64,000 nt of DNA from G963667975 sp963677395 (GCA_963677395.2 OY781965.2:868001-932000); one strand, 5' to 3'. Counted from the stretch's first letter, positions 7,268-16,825 are shown. A program made the numbers and translations. Notes: generated by a model not told the origin, from the sequence alone.

Positions 7268-9685
7268 ATGTGGATTTGGATTGCACGAACTATCCTTCGT
7301 AACCGTTTTTGGAATCTTAGTATTCTTACTCTTTTGACAATTTTCATGGCTTTCATGGCAACGCGTGTACACATGTCGTACGAAATGACACAGATGTTGC
7401 CAGCTACTGATTCTACCAGTATTGTTTACGATAATTTTAAAAAACAGTTTGGTCAGGATGGAAGTGTGCTTTTTATGGGAATTCAATCCGACAACCTTTT
7501 TCAACTCGATGTATTTAATGAGTGGTATGATTTAACGGGCGAGATTAAAGAAATTGATGGAGTTGAGGAGGTTGTAAGTATTTCGAGGTTGTTTCATTTA
7601 TCGAAAGATACTGTAAAATCGAAATTTGCTTTTCTTCCGGTAGTACCTTACAAGCCCCGCACACAGGGCGAGCTTGATACCGTAAAGCAGTTGATTTACT
7701 CGTTGCCGCTTTACAATGGTTTGCTGATTAATCAGAAAAGCGGAGCAACGCTGATGATGGTTACGCTGGATAAGAAGAAGCTCAATACCAAAAGCCGCGT
7801 GGCTTTGATAGAGGATATTTGCTCTGTATCACAGAAGTTTCAGGAAAAGACCAAGGTTGAAATTCATTATTCGGGATTACCGTACATCCGAACGGTGACT
7901 TCTAAAAAGGTTCAGAATGAGTTACAACTCTTTGTTTTACTGGCGATGTTGGTGGCTTCACTGGCGCTTTATTTTTTCTTCCGTTCGTTTAAAGCGGTAA
8001 TTTTCCCGATGATTATTGTGGTGATGAGCGTAATATGGACCATAGGAACGGTTGGTTTGTTCGGGTATAAGATTACGATTCTCACAGGGATGATTCCTCC
8101 GTTACTCATCATTATCGGAGTTGAAAACTGCATTTTCCTTCTCAATAAATATCATTACGAATACCGTCTTCATGGCAATAAGGTAAAGGCTCTTACCCGT
8201 ACGATTCTGCGTATCGGGAGAGCCAATGTACTGACCAATGCCACTACTGCTGTAGGTTTTGCAACCTTTATCATCACCGGAAATAAAGCATTGATAGAAT
8301 TCGGGGTAATTGCTTCGATAAATGTATTTGTATCGTTTCTTCTTTCATTAATTCTGATTCCGATTTTCTTCAGTTATCTGAAACCGCCTCATGCAAGTCA
8401 GATAAAATATCTTGATAACCGTACAACCGGCAAGCTTCTGGGCTTTAACGAAAGGGCTGTGCTATATCACCGTAAGTTCATCTATTTCACGGTACTTGGC
8501 GTAGTATTGTTTGGTGCTTTGGGCGTGGGATTGCTAAAAACAACCGGAAACATTGTGGATGATATACCGAAGAAAGATCGCTTGTATCAGGATATGATGT
8601 TTTTCGAAAAACATTTCAACGGTATTATGCCTTTTGAGATTGTAATTGATTCCGGAAAAGATAAAGGAATATTGAAGCTTTCGTTTTTGAAAAAGATTGA
8701 TAAGCTTCAGAATGAGCTGTCTAATTACAAGGAATTGTCGCGGCCACTTTCGGTAGTTGAAGTGGTGAAATTCGCGAAGCAGGCCTTCTACAATGGAAAT
8801 CCGGAGTATTATGCGCTGCCCGACAACAACGAAATGGCGTTTATGGCTTCGTATCTTCCGGAGATGAAAAGTAAAAAACGAACGTTGCTTAACTCTTTTG
8901 TGGATACAAACCTTCGGAAGACCCGTATTTCGGTGCAGATGGCAAATATTGGTTCAAAAGATATTGAACGGATACAAAATGAGTTGAAACCAAAGATTGA
9001 TTCTATCTTCAATCCTGCGAAATATAAAGTGGATGTAACAGGTACAAGCGTTGTATTTCTGAAAGGAACCAATTACCTGATTACAAACCTGATTGAGAGT
9101 TTGATTTTCGCAATTATCATCATTGCCTTGCTCATGGCATTTCTGTTTGCTTCGATACGTATGATTATGCTCTCGATGATTCCAAATTTGATTCCGCAAT
9201 TGGTAACGGCAGCAATGATGGGCTATCTGGGGATTCCGCTAAAACCATCTACAATCCTTATTTTTAGTATTGCACTGGGAATTACGGTGGATAATACCAT
9301 ACAGTTTTTGTCGCGCTACCGTCTGGAACTGAAGCTGAACAACGGAAACATCCGGGAATCGGTAGTGTTTGCGCTGGGCGAAACCGGGTACAGTATCTTG
9401 TATTCATCCACGATTCTGGTGCTGGGCTTTTCGATGTTTACCCTTTCAACCTTTGGCGGAACACAGGCAATGGGCTTTTTGATTTCGTTCACAATGCTGA
9501 CGGCTATGTTCTGTAATCTGTTTGTATTACCCAGTTTACTGCTTACGCTGGATAAGTGGAGTACTACCAAAAAGTTTAAAGAACCGGTATTCGACATTTA
9601 TTATGAAGACGAGATTGAAACCGAGGTTCTGGCGATTGAAGATTCGATGACAGAAGGTGATGAGCCAACGAATAAAAAAGCATAA
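7268..9685 (+). CDS. MMPL/RND-family membrane transporter
   Basis: About 805 residues from the chosen ATG (MWIWIARTILRNRF). An earlier in-frame ATG at 7151 would put a promoter-like box inside the gene and add an unconserved leader. The layout is the RND duplication: an N-terminal helix, a large periplasmic loop, a five-helix bundle, then the same again. TM bundles (ALYFFFRSFKAVIFPMIIV; ALLMAFLFASIRMIMLSMI) carry GVENCIFLLNKYHYE and GITVDNTIQFLSRYR, the SSD-like motif with its acidic residue in TM4/TM10. At about 800 residues it matches hydrophobe/hopanoid-type MMPL exporters rather than drug pumps. Substrate unknown. Monocistronic, closed by a 17-bp terminator. Confidence 0.85.
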   Translation: MWIWIARTILRNRFWNLSILTLLTIFMAFMATRVHMSYEMTQMLPATDSTSIVYDNFKKQFGQDGSVLFMGIQSDNLFQLDVFNEWYDLTGEIKEIDGVEEVVSISRLFHLSKDTVKSKFAFLPVVPYKPRTQGELDTVKQLIYSLPLYNGLLINQKSGATLMMVTLDKKKLNTKSRVALIEDICSVSQKFQEKTKVEIHYSGLPYIRTVTSKKVQNELQLFVLLAMLVASLALYFFFRSFKAVIFPMIIVVMSVIWTIGTVGLFGYKITILTGMIPPLLIIIGVENCIFLLNKYHYEYRLHGNKVKALTRTILRIGRANVLTNATTAVGFATFIITGNKALIEFGVIASINVFVSFLLSLILIPIFFSYLKPPHASQIKYLDNRTTGKLLGFNERAVLYHRKFIYFTVLGVVLFGALGVGLLKTTGNIVDDIPKKDRLYQDMMFFEKHFNGIMPFEIVIDSGKDKGILKLSFLKKIDKLQNELSNYKELSRPLSVVEVVKFAKQAFYNGNPEYYALPDNNEMAFMASYLPEMKSKKRTLLNSFVDTNLRKTRISVQMANIGSKDIERIQNELKPKIDSIFNPAKYKVDVTGTSVVFLKGTNYLITNLIESLIFAIIIIALLMAFLFASIRMIMLSMIPNLIPQLVTAAMMGYLGIPLKPSTILIFSIALGITVDNTIQFLSRYRLELKLNNGNIRESVVFALGETGYSILYSSTILVLGFSMFTLSTFGGTQAMGFLISFTMLTAMFCNLFVLPSLLLTLDKWSTTKKFKEPVFDIYYEDEIETEVLAIEDSMTEGDEPTNKKA

Positions 9686-9729
9686 ATTGAAAAGGCATCC
9701 TGATTTTGACGGATGCCTTTTCAATTTTA
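9684..9729 (+). terminator. Terminator after the MMPL exporter gene
   Basis: Perfect 17-bp inverted repeat, arms 9684-9700 and 9711-9727, overlapping the stop codon. A short T run closes the right arm. Confidence 0.85.
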
Positions 9730-9938
9730 CGGTTTTTTTAGGGATTACTCCCATTGTTAAACTCTTTTACGGAAAAGATCTTCGAAGGAGGGAACTTGTT
9801 AATTGAGAATGATTTGATAGGATTTATAATCCAGATTTAAAAACATAGTTGTCTGGTGATAAAATTGTATTTTCTTGTTTTAAGAGAAAATTTACGGAAA
9901 GAAATACAGAATGAATATGTAGTTTCGCAGTGTAAAAA

Positions 9939-10340
9939 ATGTATAAAGAAACAATGCATTCAGTAATTTTAACAACTTGTAACAGCAGTATTGAAGCTCA
10001 TATTAAAAAGAGTCTTCTGGAAGATAACGAGATAGAATGCTATCTGATTAATGAGAACTTTTCGAATTTGTTGCCCGGCTACAATGGTATGATGGGTGCC
10101 GGTATTCAGATTATGATTGATGAATGTGATTTGGAAAGAGCCAGAAAAATCATAGAGCCGGAAATTGAAGCAGATGCTCCGCTGGTTTGTCCAAGCTGTC
10201 ATTCGACCAATATTAGCATGGGACTTGGCAGGAATAAGATTAAAAAGGTTGTGCTGATATTACTTTCTCTACTAATCCCGATCCCGTTTGGAAATGTAAA
10301 ATGTACTCATTATTGCAGCAATTGCAAGGTGGAGTTTTGA
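9939..10340 (+). CDS. DUF2007-type protein with C-terminal zinc ribbon
   Basis: 133 residues. Residues about 5-70 (HSVILTTCNSSIEAHIKKSL, YLINENFSNLLPGYN, IQIMIDECDLERARKII) match the small DUF2007 fold, a ferredoxin-like domain of unknown role. CPSCHS near residue 80 and CSNCKVEF at the end form a zinc-ribbon pair separated by a hydrophobic stretch (VVLILLSLLIPIPFG) that could be a membrane helix. ATG at 9939 follows a TAGTTTCG box (9920-9927) one mismatch from the -7 consensus; ATG at 9954 is an alternative start. No functional partner nearby. Confidence 0.7.
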   Translation: MYKETMHSVILTTCNSSIEAHIKKSLLEDNEIECYLINENFSNLLPGYNGMMGAGIQIMIDECDLERARKIIEPEIEADAPLVCPSCHSTNISMGLGRNKIKKVVLILLSLLIPIPFGNVKCTHYCSNCKVEF

Positions 10341-10578
10341 GAGATATAGGGTTATGGTTTGCAGGGAAACTGGTATTTTTTGATTTCTGCATTCAATCCA
10401 TGCTTGTAGCTTCAAAGTGGTATTCAGGGAAGTGTTAGTAACGTTTTAAGAAGGCAATTTTTTCTTGATTAGTCCGGAAAAATAGCTTTATCCTTTTTTA
10501 CACAACTCCAAAGAAATAAGAGATAGCAGAATTGTTGAAACTCCGAAAAGTAATGATATACTGATTTTTATTTATTAT

Positions 10579-11250
10579 CTACTCTTTAGTAAATTCCATT
10601 CTTCTTAGAACAAGTGAATTGTCGTTAGTGTAATTCAACCGTGTGTGAGATTGGTTGTAATATGAAATAAGTACGCGGTTTAAACAGGGTGCGTTTTCAA
10701 AACAAGATTCTACTCCGATGGAGATAACCGAATTATCAGATTCGTCAATATATTCGTTTGAAGTAAGTGATTCTCCTGTAGCAAGATCATTAGTACCTTC
10801 AGGAGCCAAATAAAAATAAGGCATTATATCGGCTTCTCCGTTCTCCTGGATAATTGGTTGATCAGAAAAACTGATTTTGAACGTATAGGTAAGGGTACTT
10901 TCGTTGATTCTTTTCAACTCTAATTGAAAGGTGGTATCGTTTTTTAAGGCTTTATATTGATAGGTTTGATTGAGGTTTAAATCGTGAGGGAAATATACAG
11001 TTGTATTTCCGATGACTATCTTGCGTTTGATTAGATGTACAGGATACTCAGTGAATGCAGTATTGTAAAGCTGGCTTATAAACCGTGTGGAATAATCGGC
11101 TTTATTTTCAATCGTTATTTCTCTGGTCGGTGTATTTGTTGCGGGGGAAAGAACCTCTTTTTGTATTAATTGATCTTCTTTGGATGCGTTATTACATGCT
11201 GTTATCAGAACAGCGACAATGGTCAGCAGTAGGTAGAAATTAAGTTTCAT
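10579..11250 (-). CDS. Hypothetical lipoprotein
   Basis: 223 residues with a clear lipobox (VLITACNN, Cys at residue 19) after a hydrophobic signal. The mature part is Thr/Asn-rich and predicted beta-structured, with no motif recognised. It stands alone on the - strand between the DUF2007 gene, which converges on it, and the terminator serving pgi. The 238 bases downstream, to the DUF2007 gene, show no gene or clear signal. Confidence 0.6.
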   Translation of the reverse strand: MKLNFYLLLTIVAVLITACNNASKEDQLIQKEVLSPATNTPTREITIENKADYSTRFISQLYNTAFTEYPVHLIKRKIVIGNTTVYFPHDLNLNQTYQYKALKNDTTFQLELKRINESTLTYTFKISFSDQPIIQENGEADIMPYFYLAPEGTNDLATGESLTSNEYIDESDNSVISIGVESCFENAPCLNRVLISYYNQSHTRLNYTNDNSLVLRRMEFTKE

Positions 11251-11282
11251 TGTTCATAAGTTTTAAGGGCGATTGTAAATAT

Positions 11283-11330
11283 AAAATACTGATTCTGAAA
11301 GGTTGTATGTGTAATCAGAATCAGTATTTT
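11283..11330. terminator. Terminator after pgi
   Basis: Perfect 16-bp inverted repeat, arms 11283-11298 and 11315-11330, with T runs on both outer sides. It lies just beyond the pgi stop on the - strand and separates pgi from the lipoprotein gene downstream. Confidence 0.88.
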
Positions 11331-11343
11331 TTATCGTGCGGGG

Positions 11344-12687
11344 TTAAATACGTTTGCGTATCTCTTCGGTCTCTTTTTCGAATCCGGGTTTGCCCAGCAG
11401 GGCGAACATATTCTTTTTGTAAGCTTCTACACCGGGCTGATCGAATGGATTTACTCCGAGAATGTACCCACTTAGTCCGCAGGCAAATTCAAAGAAATAG
11501 ATTAACTCGCCAAGGGTTGTTTCGTTGATTTGCGGAATCGTGATGCGGAAATTGGGTACGCCGCCATCGGTATGAGCCAGAATGGTTCCGAGTTCGGCCA
11601 TCTTGTTCACCTCGCTCAATCGTTTTCCAGTGAGGAAGTTCAAACCGTCGAGGTTGTCGGGATCGTTAGGAATGCTGAGTGTTTGGGCGGGTTGTTCAAC
11701 AGAAAGTACGGTTTCGAAGAGGTTTCGCAGGCCTTCCTGAACGTATTGCCCCATGGAATGAAGATCGGTGGTAAGGCTGATACCTGCCGGGAAAATACCT
11801 TTGTTTTCCTTGCCTTCGCTTTCGCCGTAGAGCTGTTTCCACCATTCGGTAAGGTAATACAAACGGGGTTCGTAGTTTACCAGTATTTCGGTGGTTTTGC
11901 CTTTTTGATAGAGCAGGTTGCGGATGATGGCATACTCAATGGCGGGGTTTTCGGTTACAACACTACTTTTAAGCAGTTGTGTACGCATATTTTTTGCCCC
12001 TTCGAGAAGCTTACGGATGTTGAATCCTGCCATGGCAATGGGAAACAATCCTACGGGAGTAAGCACAGAATAACGTCCACCTACATCATCGGGAACAATG
12101 TAAGTCGCATATCCTTCGTCGTCGGCAAGTTTTTTAAGGGCTCCTTTGCGGGCATCGGTGATGGCAACGATACGGGTTTGAGCTTCGGCTTTGCCATATT
12201 TTTGTTCCAGATGGGTCTTGAGCATCCGGAACGCTACGGCTGGCTCGGTGGTAGTACCCGATTTTGAAATCACTGCCAGTGAATATTCTTTGTCTTCGAG
12301 ATAATTGAGCAGTTGTGCGTGATAATCTTCGCTGAGTTGATGTCCGGCATAGATTATTTGTGGATTACCGAGGCTGGCATTTCCCAGTTGAAAAGGATTC
12401 GCCAGTGCTTCTATTACAGCACGTGTTCCCAGATAAGAACCGCCGATGCCGATAACCACAAATACCTGCGATTTTTTACGTAAAATGGCAGCCTGATGCT
12501 CAATACGACTGACAATTTCCATGTCGAAGGTTTCTGTCCAGTCAACCCAACCCAGAAAATCGTTTCCTTTTCCGGTTTTATTTACCAATTGGTGATAAGC
12601 AATATCGGCTTTTGACTGCATCGCATGTATTTCATCTTCCCGTAAGAATCCTTTCAGGTAATGGAGTGAGGTTTTTGTCTGGGTCAT
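11344..12687 (-). CDS. pgi: Glucose-6-phosphate isomerase
   Basis: 447 residues, the length of the short bacterial PGI form. VVIGIGGSYLGTRA (sugar-phosphate loop), ISKSGTTTEPAVAF (SIS phosphate-binding loop), GESEGKENKG with the catalytic Glu region, and the C-terminal signature GVNPFDQPGVEAYKK are all intact. It interconverts glucose-6-phosphate and fructose-6-phosphate in the cytoplasm. Monocistronic, divergent from the phosphatase gene. A TACATTTG -7 box lies upstream on the - strand. A 245-codon open frame on the opposite strand inside this gene is a shadow. Confidence 0.97.
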   Translation of the reverse strand: MTQTKTSLHYLKGFLREDEIHAMQSKADIAYHQLVNKTGKGNDFLGWVDWTETFDMEIVSRIEHQAAILRKKSQVFVVIGIGGSYLGTRAVIEALANPFQLGNASLGNPQIIYAGHQLSEDYHAQLLNYLEDKEYSLAVISKSGTTTEPAVAFRMLKTHLEQKYGKAEAQTRIVAITDARKGALKKLADDEGYATYIVPDDVGGRYSVLTPVGLFPIAMAGFNIRKLLEGAKNMRTQLLKSSVVTENPAIEYAIIRNLLYQKGKTTEILVNYEPRLYYLTEWWKQLYGESEGKENKGIFPAGISLTTDLHSMGQYVQEGLRNLFETVLSVEQPAQTLSIPNDPDNLDGLNFLTGKRLSEVNKMAELGTILAHTDGGVPNFRITIPQINETTLGELIYFFEFACGLSGYILGVNPFDQPGVEAYKKNMFALLGKPGFEKETEEIRKRI

Positions 12688-12709
12688 ATTGTGATGATTT
12701 TTATATTCG

Positions 12710-12717
12710 CAAATGTA
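12710..12717 (-). promoter_or_regulatory. -7 element for pgi
   Basis: TACATTTG on the - strand, an exact TAnnTTTG match, about 22 bases before the pgi ATG. No good -33 element seen. Confidence 0.45.
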
Positions 12718-12828
12718 AAGGTAGAAAATTCTTTGTTATGATTTACTAAACGTTAAGTTTCTCAGATTTTTCGGAATTAAGCCAAATAAACTGTTATTTT
12801 GCCGGACGTATTATTTAATGTAGTTGTC

Positions 12829-13917
12829 ATGAAAAAATTAGCACTGATAATTTCTCTTTTCGTATTGTCTTTTGGTGTTTCTTCTCTTTACGCACAATCG
12901 CCAAAGCCTGAGAATAAGCCTAAAAAACCGAAGAATATCATTTTGATGATAGGGGACGGAATGGGAACAGCTCAAATTTATGCAGCCATTGTAATGGCAC
13001 AGGATCAGTTGAATTTCAATCGTTTTAAATTTGTGGGATTCAGCAAAACGTATTCGGCTGATGATTTTATCACAGATTCAGCAGCGGGAGGAACCGCACT
13101 TTCTACCGGAAAAAAGACGAAAAACAGCTATATCGGTGTTGATCCGGAAGGTAAAAAGCAGGAAACCATTCTCGAAATGGCCGAAAAAAATGGTCTTTCA
13201 ACCGGAATGGTTACCACCTGCGACATTACACATGCTACGCCGGCATCTTTTATTGCTCATGTAAGCAGTCGTAAGCAGATGGACGACATTGCACTCGACT
13301 TTTTGAAAACAGATATAGATGTGTTTATAGGCGGAGGATTGAACCGTTTCAACAAACGTGAAGATAAGCTGAATTTGGTTGATAGCTTGAAAAAGAGAAA
13401 CTACCAGATGGTGTATAAACTGGATAGTCTTCAATTTATCCGTAAAGGAAAACTTGCCGGACTACTTTATCCGAATCATCCTCCCAAAATTTCGGAAGGC
13501 CGTGGGGACATGCTCCGCACCGGAGTACGGAAAGCAGTTGAACTACTTTCGCAGAATAAAAAAGGTTTCTTTATGATGGTGGAAGGCTCGCAGATTGACT
13601 GGGGTGGACATGATACCAATTCGACTTATGTGGTGAACGAAGTAATTGATTTTGATAAAGCCATAGGAGCAGCCCTCGATTTTGCCGAAAGAGATGGCAA
13701 TACATTGGTGATTGTAACTGCCGATCATGAAACCGGAGGTTTATCGTTGGTGGGAGGCGATATTCGTTCGTATAAAATCAAAGCTTCTTTTGCCTGGAGT
13801 GATCATACGGGTGTAATGGTTCCGGTATTTGCTTACGGACCGGGAGCCGAAGAATTCACAGGCATCATGCAAAATACCGATATATTTCTGAAAATGAAAA
13901 AAGCTTTCGGATTTTAG
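12829..13917 (+). CDS. phoA: Alkaline phosphatase, secreted
   Basis: 362 residues from the ATG that begins a typical signal peptide (MKKLALIISLFVLSFGV, cleavage after LYAQ). IILMIGDGMG supplies the first metal Asp (D43), TDSAAGGTALSTG the nucleophilic serine (S84) next to D83, HATPASF the His-containing loop, EGSQIDWGGH and VTADHETGG the remaining zinc ligands. It hydrolyses phosphomonoesters in the periplasm or outside. It lacks the crown insertions of longer enzymes and is closest to the compact Bacteroidota form. The upstream ATG at 12799 lies before the signal peptide and is unlikely. TTATTTTG at 12794-12801 is one mismatch from a -7 box. Confidence 0.92.
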   Translation: MKKLALIISLFVLSFGVSSLYAQSPKPENKPKKPKNIILMIGDGMGTAQIYAAIVMAQDQLNFNRFKFVGFSKTYSADDFITDSAAGGTALSTGKKTKNSYIGVDPEGKKQETILEMAEKNGLSTGMVTTCDITHATPASFIAHVSSRKQMDDIALDFLKTDIDVFIGGGLNRFNKREDKLNLVDSLKKRNYQMVYKLDSLQFIRKGKLAGLLYPNHPPKISEGRGDMLRTGVRKAVELLSQNKKGFFMMVEGSQIDWGGHDTNSTYVVNEVIDFDKAIGAALDFAERDGNTLVIVTADHETGGLSLVGGDIRSYKIKASFAWSDHTGVMVPVFAYGPGAEEFTGIMQNTDIFLKMKKAFGF

Positions 13918-13937
13918 AGATTTCAGCAGTATATTTG
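13905..13937 (+). promoter_or_regulatory. Candidate promoter for mqnB
   Basis: TATATTTG at 13930-13937 is an exact -7 match. TTTC at 13905-13908 gives a 21-base spacer with one mismatch to TTTG, and lies inside the 3' end of the phosphatase gene. CAGCA-N7-TGCTG flanks the -7 box. Confidence 0.45.
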
Positions 13938-13962
13938 CTGGAAACGCTAAACTCTAATTGCC

Positions 13963-14640
13963 ATGAAACTATTGATTGTATCTGCCACGCATCTCGAAAT
14001 TGAGCCTTTGATTTCGAATTTCAGTTTTATTGAACAGAAAAACAAGAATCTCTACTCATACCGCTATCGCGATTTTGAAGTAGATGTTCTGATTGCCGGG
14101 ATTGGAATGGTTGCCACTGCTTTTTGTATGGGAAAAACGCTTCAGGCAACATGCTATGATGTGGCTATAAATGCAGGAATCTCGGGCAGTTTCGATTATA
14201 ATTTACCCTTGGGAGCCGTGTTGAATGTAACCCATGACCGTTTTCCGGAAATGGGCGCCGAAAACGGGGAGTATTTTCTTTCGCTGGTTGACTTGCAGCT
14301 TCTGGAAGAGGATTCGTTTCCGTTTCAGAATCTGGAACTGGTTAATTCTTCAATATTTCAAAGCCCTGTACTGAATGAACTGCCTCAGGCAAACGGGATA
14401 ACGGTGAATACGATTCATGGAAACGAAGAAAATATTCATAAAATCAGAGAACAGTATAATCCTGTTTCGGAAAGCATGGAAGGAGCCGCGTTTATGTATG
14501 CCTGTCTGCTTTCGGGTATCCGGTTTATACAAATCCGGGCAATTTCAAACTATGTGGAAAAACGTAACCGCGAAAACTGGAATATAGGATTAGCCATAAA
14601 AAACCTGAACGAGGTTTTATGGAAAGTGCTGGATGAATAA
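13963..14640 (+). CDS. mqnB: Futalosine hydrolase
   Basis: 225 residues of the nucleoside phosphorylase/hydrolase fold: VLIAGIGMVATAF, VAINAGISGSFD (the base/ribose loop), and ESMEGAAFMYACL (catalytic Glu/Met segment), with the 5'-terminal LLIVSATHLEIEPL typical of MqnB. It splits futalosine into hypoxanthine and dehypoxanthine futalosine in the alternative menaquinone route, in the cytoplasm. mqnD lies 1.35 kb downstream in the same direction, which supports futalosine rather than MTA/SAH as substrate. A secreted-protein gene intervenes between the two. Confidence 0.9.
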   Translation: MKLLIVSATHLEIEPLISNFSFIEQKNKNLYSYRYRDFEVDVLIAGIGMVATAFCMGKTLQATCYDVAINAGISGSFDYNLPLGAVLNVTHDRFPEMGAENGEYFLSLVDLQLLEEDSFPFQNLELVNSSIFQSPVLNELPQANGITVNTIHGNEENIHKIREQYNPVSESMEGAAFMYACLLSGIRFIQIRAISNYVEKRNRENWNIGLAIKNLNEVLWKVLDE

Positions 14641-14711
14641 AGATTGTAGATAAGGAAATTCAGGAGCGTAAATATATTTCCCTGTTTCCTATATGATTCT
14701 TACAATCCCCT

Positions 14712-14719
14712 TAACTTTG
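14712..14719 (+). promoter_or_regulatory. -7 element before the SH3-like secreted-protein gene
   Basis: TAACTTTG, an exact TAnnTTTG match, 63 bases before the ATG. No TTTG at the expected -33 position; TTTC at 14685-14688 is 23 bases upstream. It suggests the gene between mqnB and mqnD can be transcribed independently. Confidence 0.4.
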
Positions 14720-14782
14720 CGAAGTGTAACTAAAAATCATTTCAATAGTTATTCATATCAATAAACTTTAATCTCGGTGTTT

Positions 14783-15979
14783 ATGTATTGTATTTTTCGA
14801 AAAGTTTATTTTTTGCTGGCATTTAGCTTGTTTTTTAGTGTTGTAAATGGACAGACTATCGATGGACCTGCCAATTTGAGGGTGAAACCAAATGGGTCAA
14901 TTCTGTTTAAACTTAACAATGATGTAAAGGTACATGTATTGGATTCTAATTCAGGCTGGTATCATTGCAATTGGGAGGGGTGGGTAAAAATTCCTGTAAA
15001 TCTGGCATTGATAAAACAAGTGCCTGTGAAAACAGAGCTATATAATGTTCAAAATAAAAAGGTTGGCGAAGTCCTTTCGCCGATGAATTATATTTTTAAA
15101 GGGAGGATTCGAGACGGTTTTGCAAATATCAGCTTGAGTGGATATACATTTCGTAACAACATCAGAAACGTTAATTTACCTGATAATGCAAAACTTTATT
15201 GGCAAAATAATGATATTTCCGATTTTAAGGTTTATAGTGATGATGGTGGAGCGTATTATATATCAACTGAAACCAGAATTGTGGAACGTTTTGTTTCGTT
15301 AGTTCCTGAAAGTTATCGTACAATTATTAAAGAACAACGAAAACTTCGCCGGTATTTTAATTCGGAAGGAAATGAAGAGAGTATTTTCACGCTGGAAATG
15401 TTTCCTGTAAATGATAATGAAAAAATTTTATCTTCTCAAAAACTTGCTATTGAGGCGGATGAAGTTATTTATGATGACAATGTAATTATTGGCAAAATCA
15501 AAGGTTGTTGTGCCGATCCAAACACGTATAGAATCTATAATCCAGCAAAAAAGACTTTACTTATGCAATGTGAATCGGTTATTTTCAAAATTTGGGATTA
15601 TGGAAAATGTTATTACCTGGGGTTTAAAACAGATTCTGCAATGAATTATCCTTATTTGGGTAAATGGATTATAGCTGATGAACATAAAGTTTTAACGGAA
15701 ATGAAAGTGTTTATGAAAGATTCATCTTTATATGAAAGTTATTTGCCTTTAATAACTTATCTGCCAAATAAGATTGAATTTAATAACCGATACTATTATG
15801 CGGATCAGGATATTAATATCGTTGTTTTCGATTTTAATCATGAACAGAATAATGAATTAGTTTTTCACTTTAATTGCATCGATGAGAACGGTGATGTACG
15901 GAAAACAGAGTCATTTTTTATCCGTAATCTTAAATTCTTTGGGAAGGATAATCCCGAGCCATTTGAAATGTGTAACTAA
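14783..15979 (+). CDS. Hypothetical secreted protein with SH3-like N-terminal domain
   Basis: About 398 residues from the ATG (a GTG two codons upstream is possible). A signal peptide ends near VNGQ. Residues about 25-75 (DGPANLRVKPNGSILFKLN, VHVLDSNSGWYHCNWEGWV) match a bacterial SH3 domain, often a peptidoglycan or wall-binding module. The rest is beta-rich with paired Cys (GCCADP) and no recognised catalytic motif. The stop is 12 bases before mqnD, so mqnD is probably co-transcribed with it although no role in menaquinone synthesis is apparent. Confidence 0.65.
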   Translation: MYCIFRKVYFLLAFSLFFSVVNGQTIDGPANLRVKPNGSILFKLNNDVKVHVLDSNSGWYHCNWEGWVKIPVNLALIKQVPVKTELYNVQNKKVGEVLSPMNYIFKGRIRDGFANISLSGYTFRNNIRNVNLPDNAKLYWQNNDISDFKVYSDDGGAYYISTETRIVERFVSLVPESYRTIIKEQRKLRRYFNSEGNEESIFTLEMFPVNDNEKILSSQKLAIEADEVIYDDNVIIGKIKGCCADPNTYRIYNPAKKTLLMQCESVIFKIWDYGKCYYLGFKTDSAMNYPYLGKWIIADEHKVLTEMKVFMKDSSLYESYLPLITYLPNKIEFNNRYYYADQDINIVVFDFNHEQNNELVFHFNCIDENGDVRKTESFFIRNLKFFGKDNPEPFEMCN

Positions 15980-15991
15980 AAATCTGCATCC

Positions 15992-16825
15992 ATGTTAACC
16001 CTTGCGTTTTCACCTTGTCCGAATGATACGTTTATGTTTTATGCACTTTTGCATCAGAAGGTAGATTGTGAAGGTCTTGACTTCAGCTTTGTGACCGACG
16101 ATGTGGAAACCCTCAACCAAAGGGCAATGGAGGGTGTTTATCCGGTTTCGAAGATCAGCTATCACGCGTATTTGTATCTGACAGAAAAATATTGCATGTT
16201 GCAGTCGGGCAGTGCGCTGGGCTTTGGAACGGGTCCGTTGCTGATTTCAAAAATAAAGCATGACACCGCTCAGCTTCCCGATTTAACGATGGCCGTACCC
16301 GGACAGTTTACCACAGCCAACCTGCTCCGGAAGCTGCTGCTTCCTGAACCGGAAAGGGTGCATGAAATGGTTTTTTCCGATATCGAGAATTGTGTGCTGA
16401 ATCATAAAGCCGATTGCGGCGTAATCATTCACGAAAACCGTTTTACCTACGCTCAGAAAGGGTTGTACTGCATGGCCGATTTGGGCTTGTTGTGGGAATC
16501 GCGAACCGGACTCCCGGTTCCGCTGGGTGGGATTGCCGTACGCAAAGATATTGATGCTGAAACGGCTCAGGCTTTTGCCCGCACGTTGAAACGCAGCATT
16601 CAATGGGCATTTGCACATCCCGAAAAAACAATGCCTTTTGTAAAACAGTATGCACAGGAGATGGATGAGGATGTGATGCAAAAACATATCCGTCTTTATG
16701 TAAATAACTATTCTGAAAACCTTGGAGATACGGGGACTGAAGCCGTATTCCGGATGTTTGAAATAGCGCATTCGAAAGGAATGATTGGGCAGGTAGATCG
16801 AAATGATGTATTTTTGCAGTGTTAA
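15992..16825 (+). CDS. mqnD: 1,4-dihydroxy-6-naphthoate synthase
   Basis: 277 residues beginning AFSPCPNDTFMFYALLH, the MqnD N-terminal signature. The rest has the periplasmic-binding-like fold (VSKISYHAYLYL; GFGTGPLLIS; TANLLRKLL; NHKADCGVIIHENRFTY), with the catalytic His in VIIHE. It converts cyclic dehypoxanthine futalosine to 1,4-dihydroxy-6-naphthoate, two steps after MqnB and one after MqnC. mqnA and mqnC are not in the window. The spacing to hldD (24 bases) suggests read-through. Confidence 0.93.
   Translation: MLTLAFSPCPNDTFMFYALLHQKVDCEGLDFSFVTDDVETLNQRAMEGVYPVSKISYHAYLYLTEKYCMLQSGSALGFGTGPLLISKIKHDTAQLPDLTMAVPGQFTTANLLRKLLLPEPERVHEMVFSDIENCVLNHKADCGVIIHENRFTYAQKGLYCMADLGLLWESRTGLPVPLGGIAVRKDIDAETAQAFARTLKRSIQWAFAHPEKTMPFVKQYAQEMDEDVMQKHIRLYVNNYSENLGDTGTEAVFRMFEIAHSKGMIGQVDRNDVFLQC

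Noticed and set aside
11530..12267. 245-codon frame on the + strand
   Set aside because: It lies antisense to pgi, whose motifs are all intact on the - strand.
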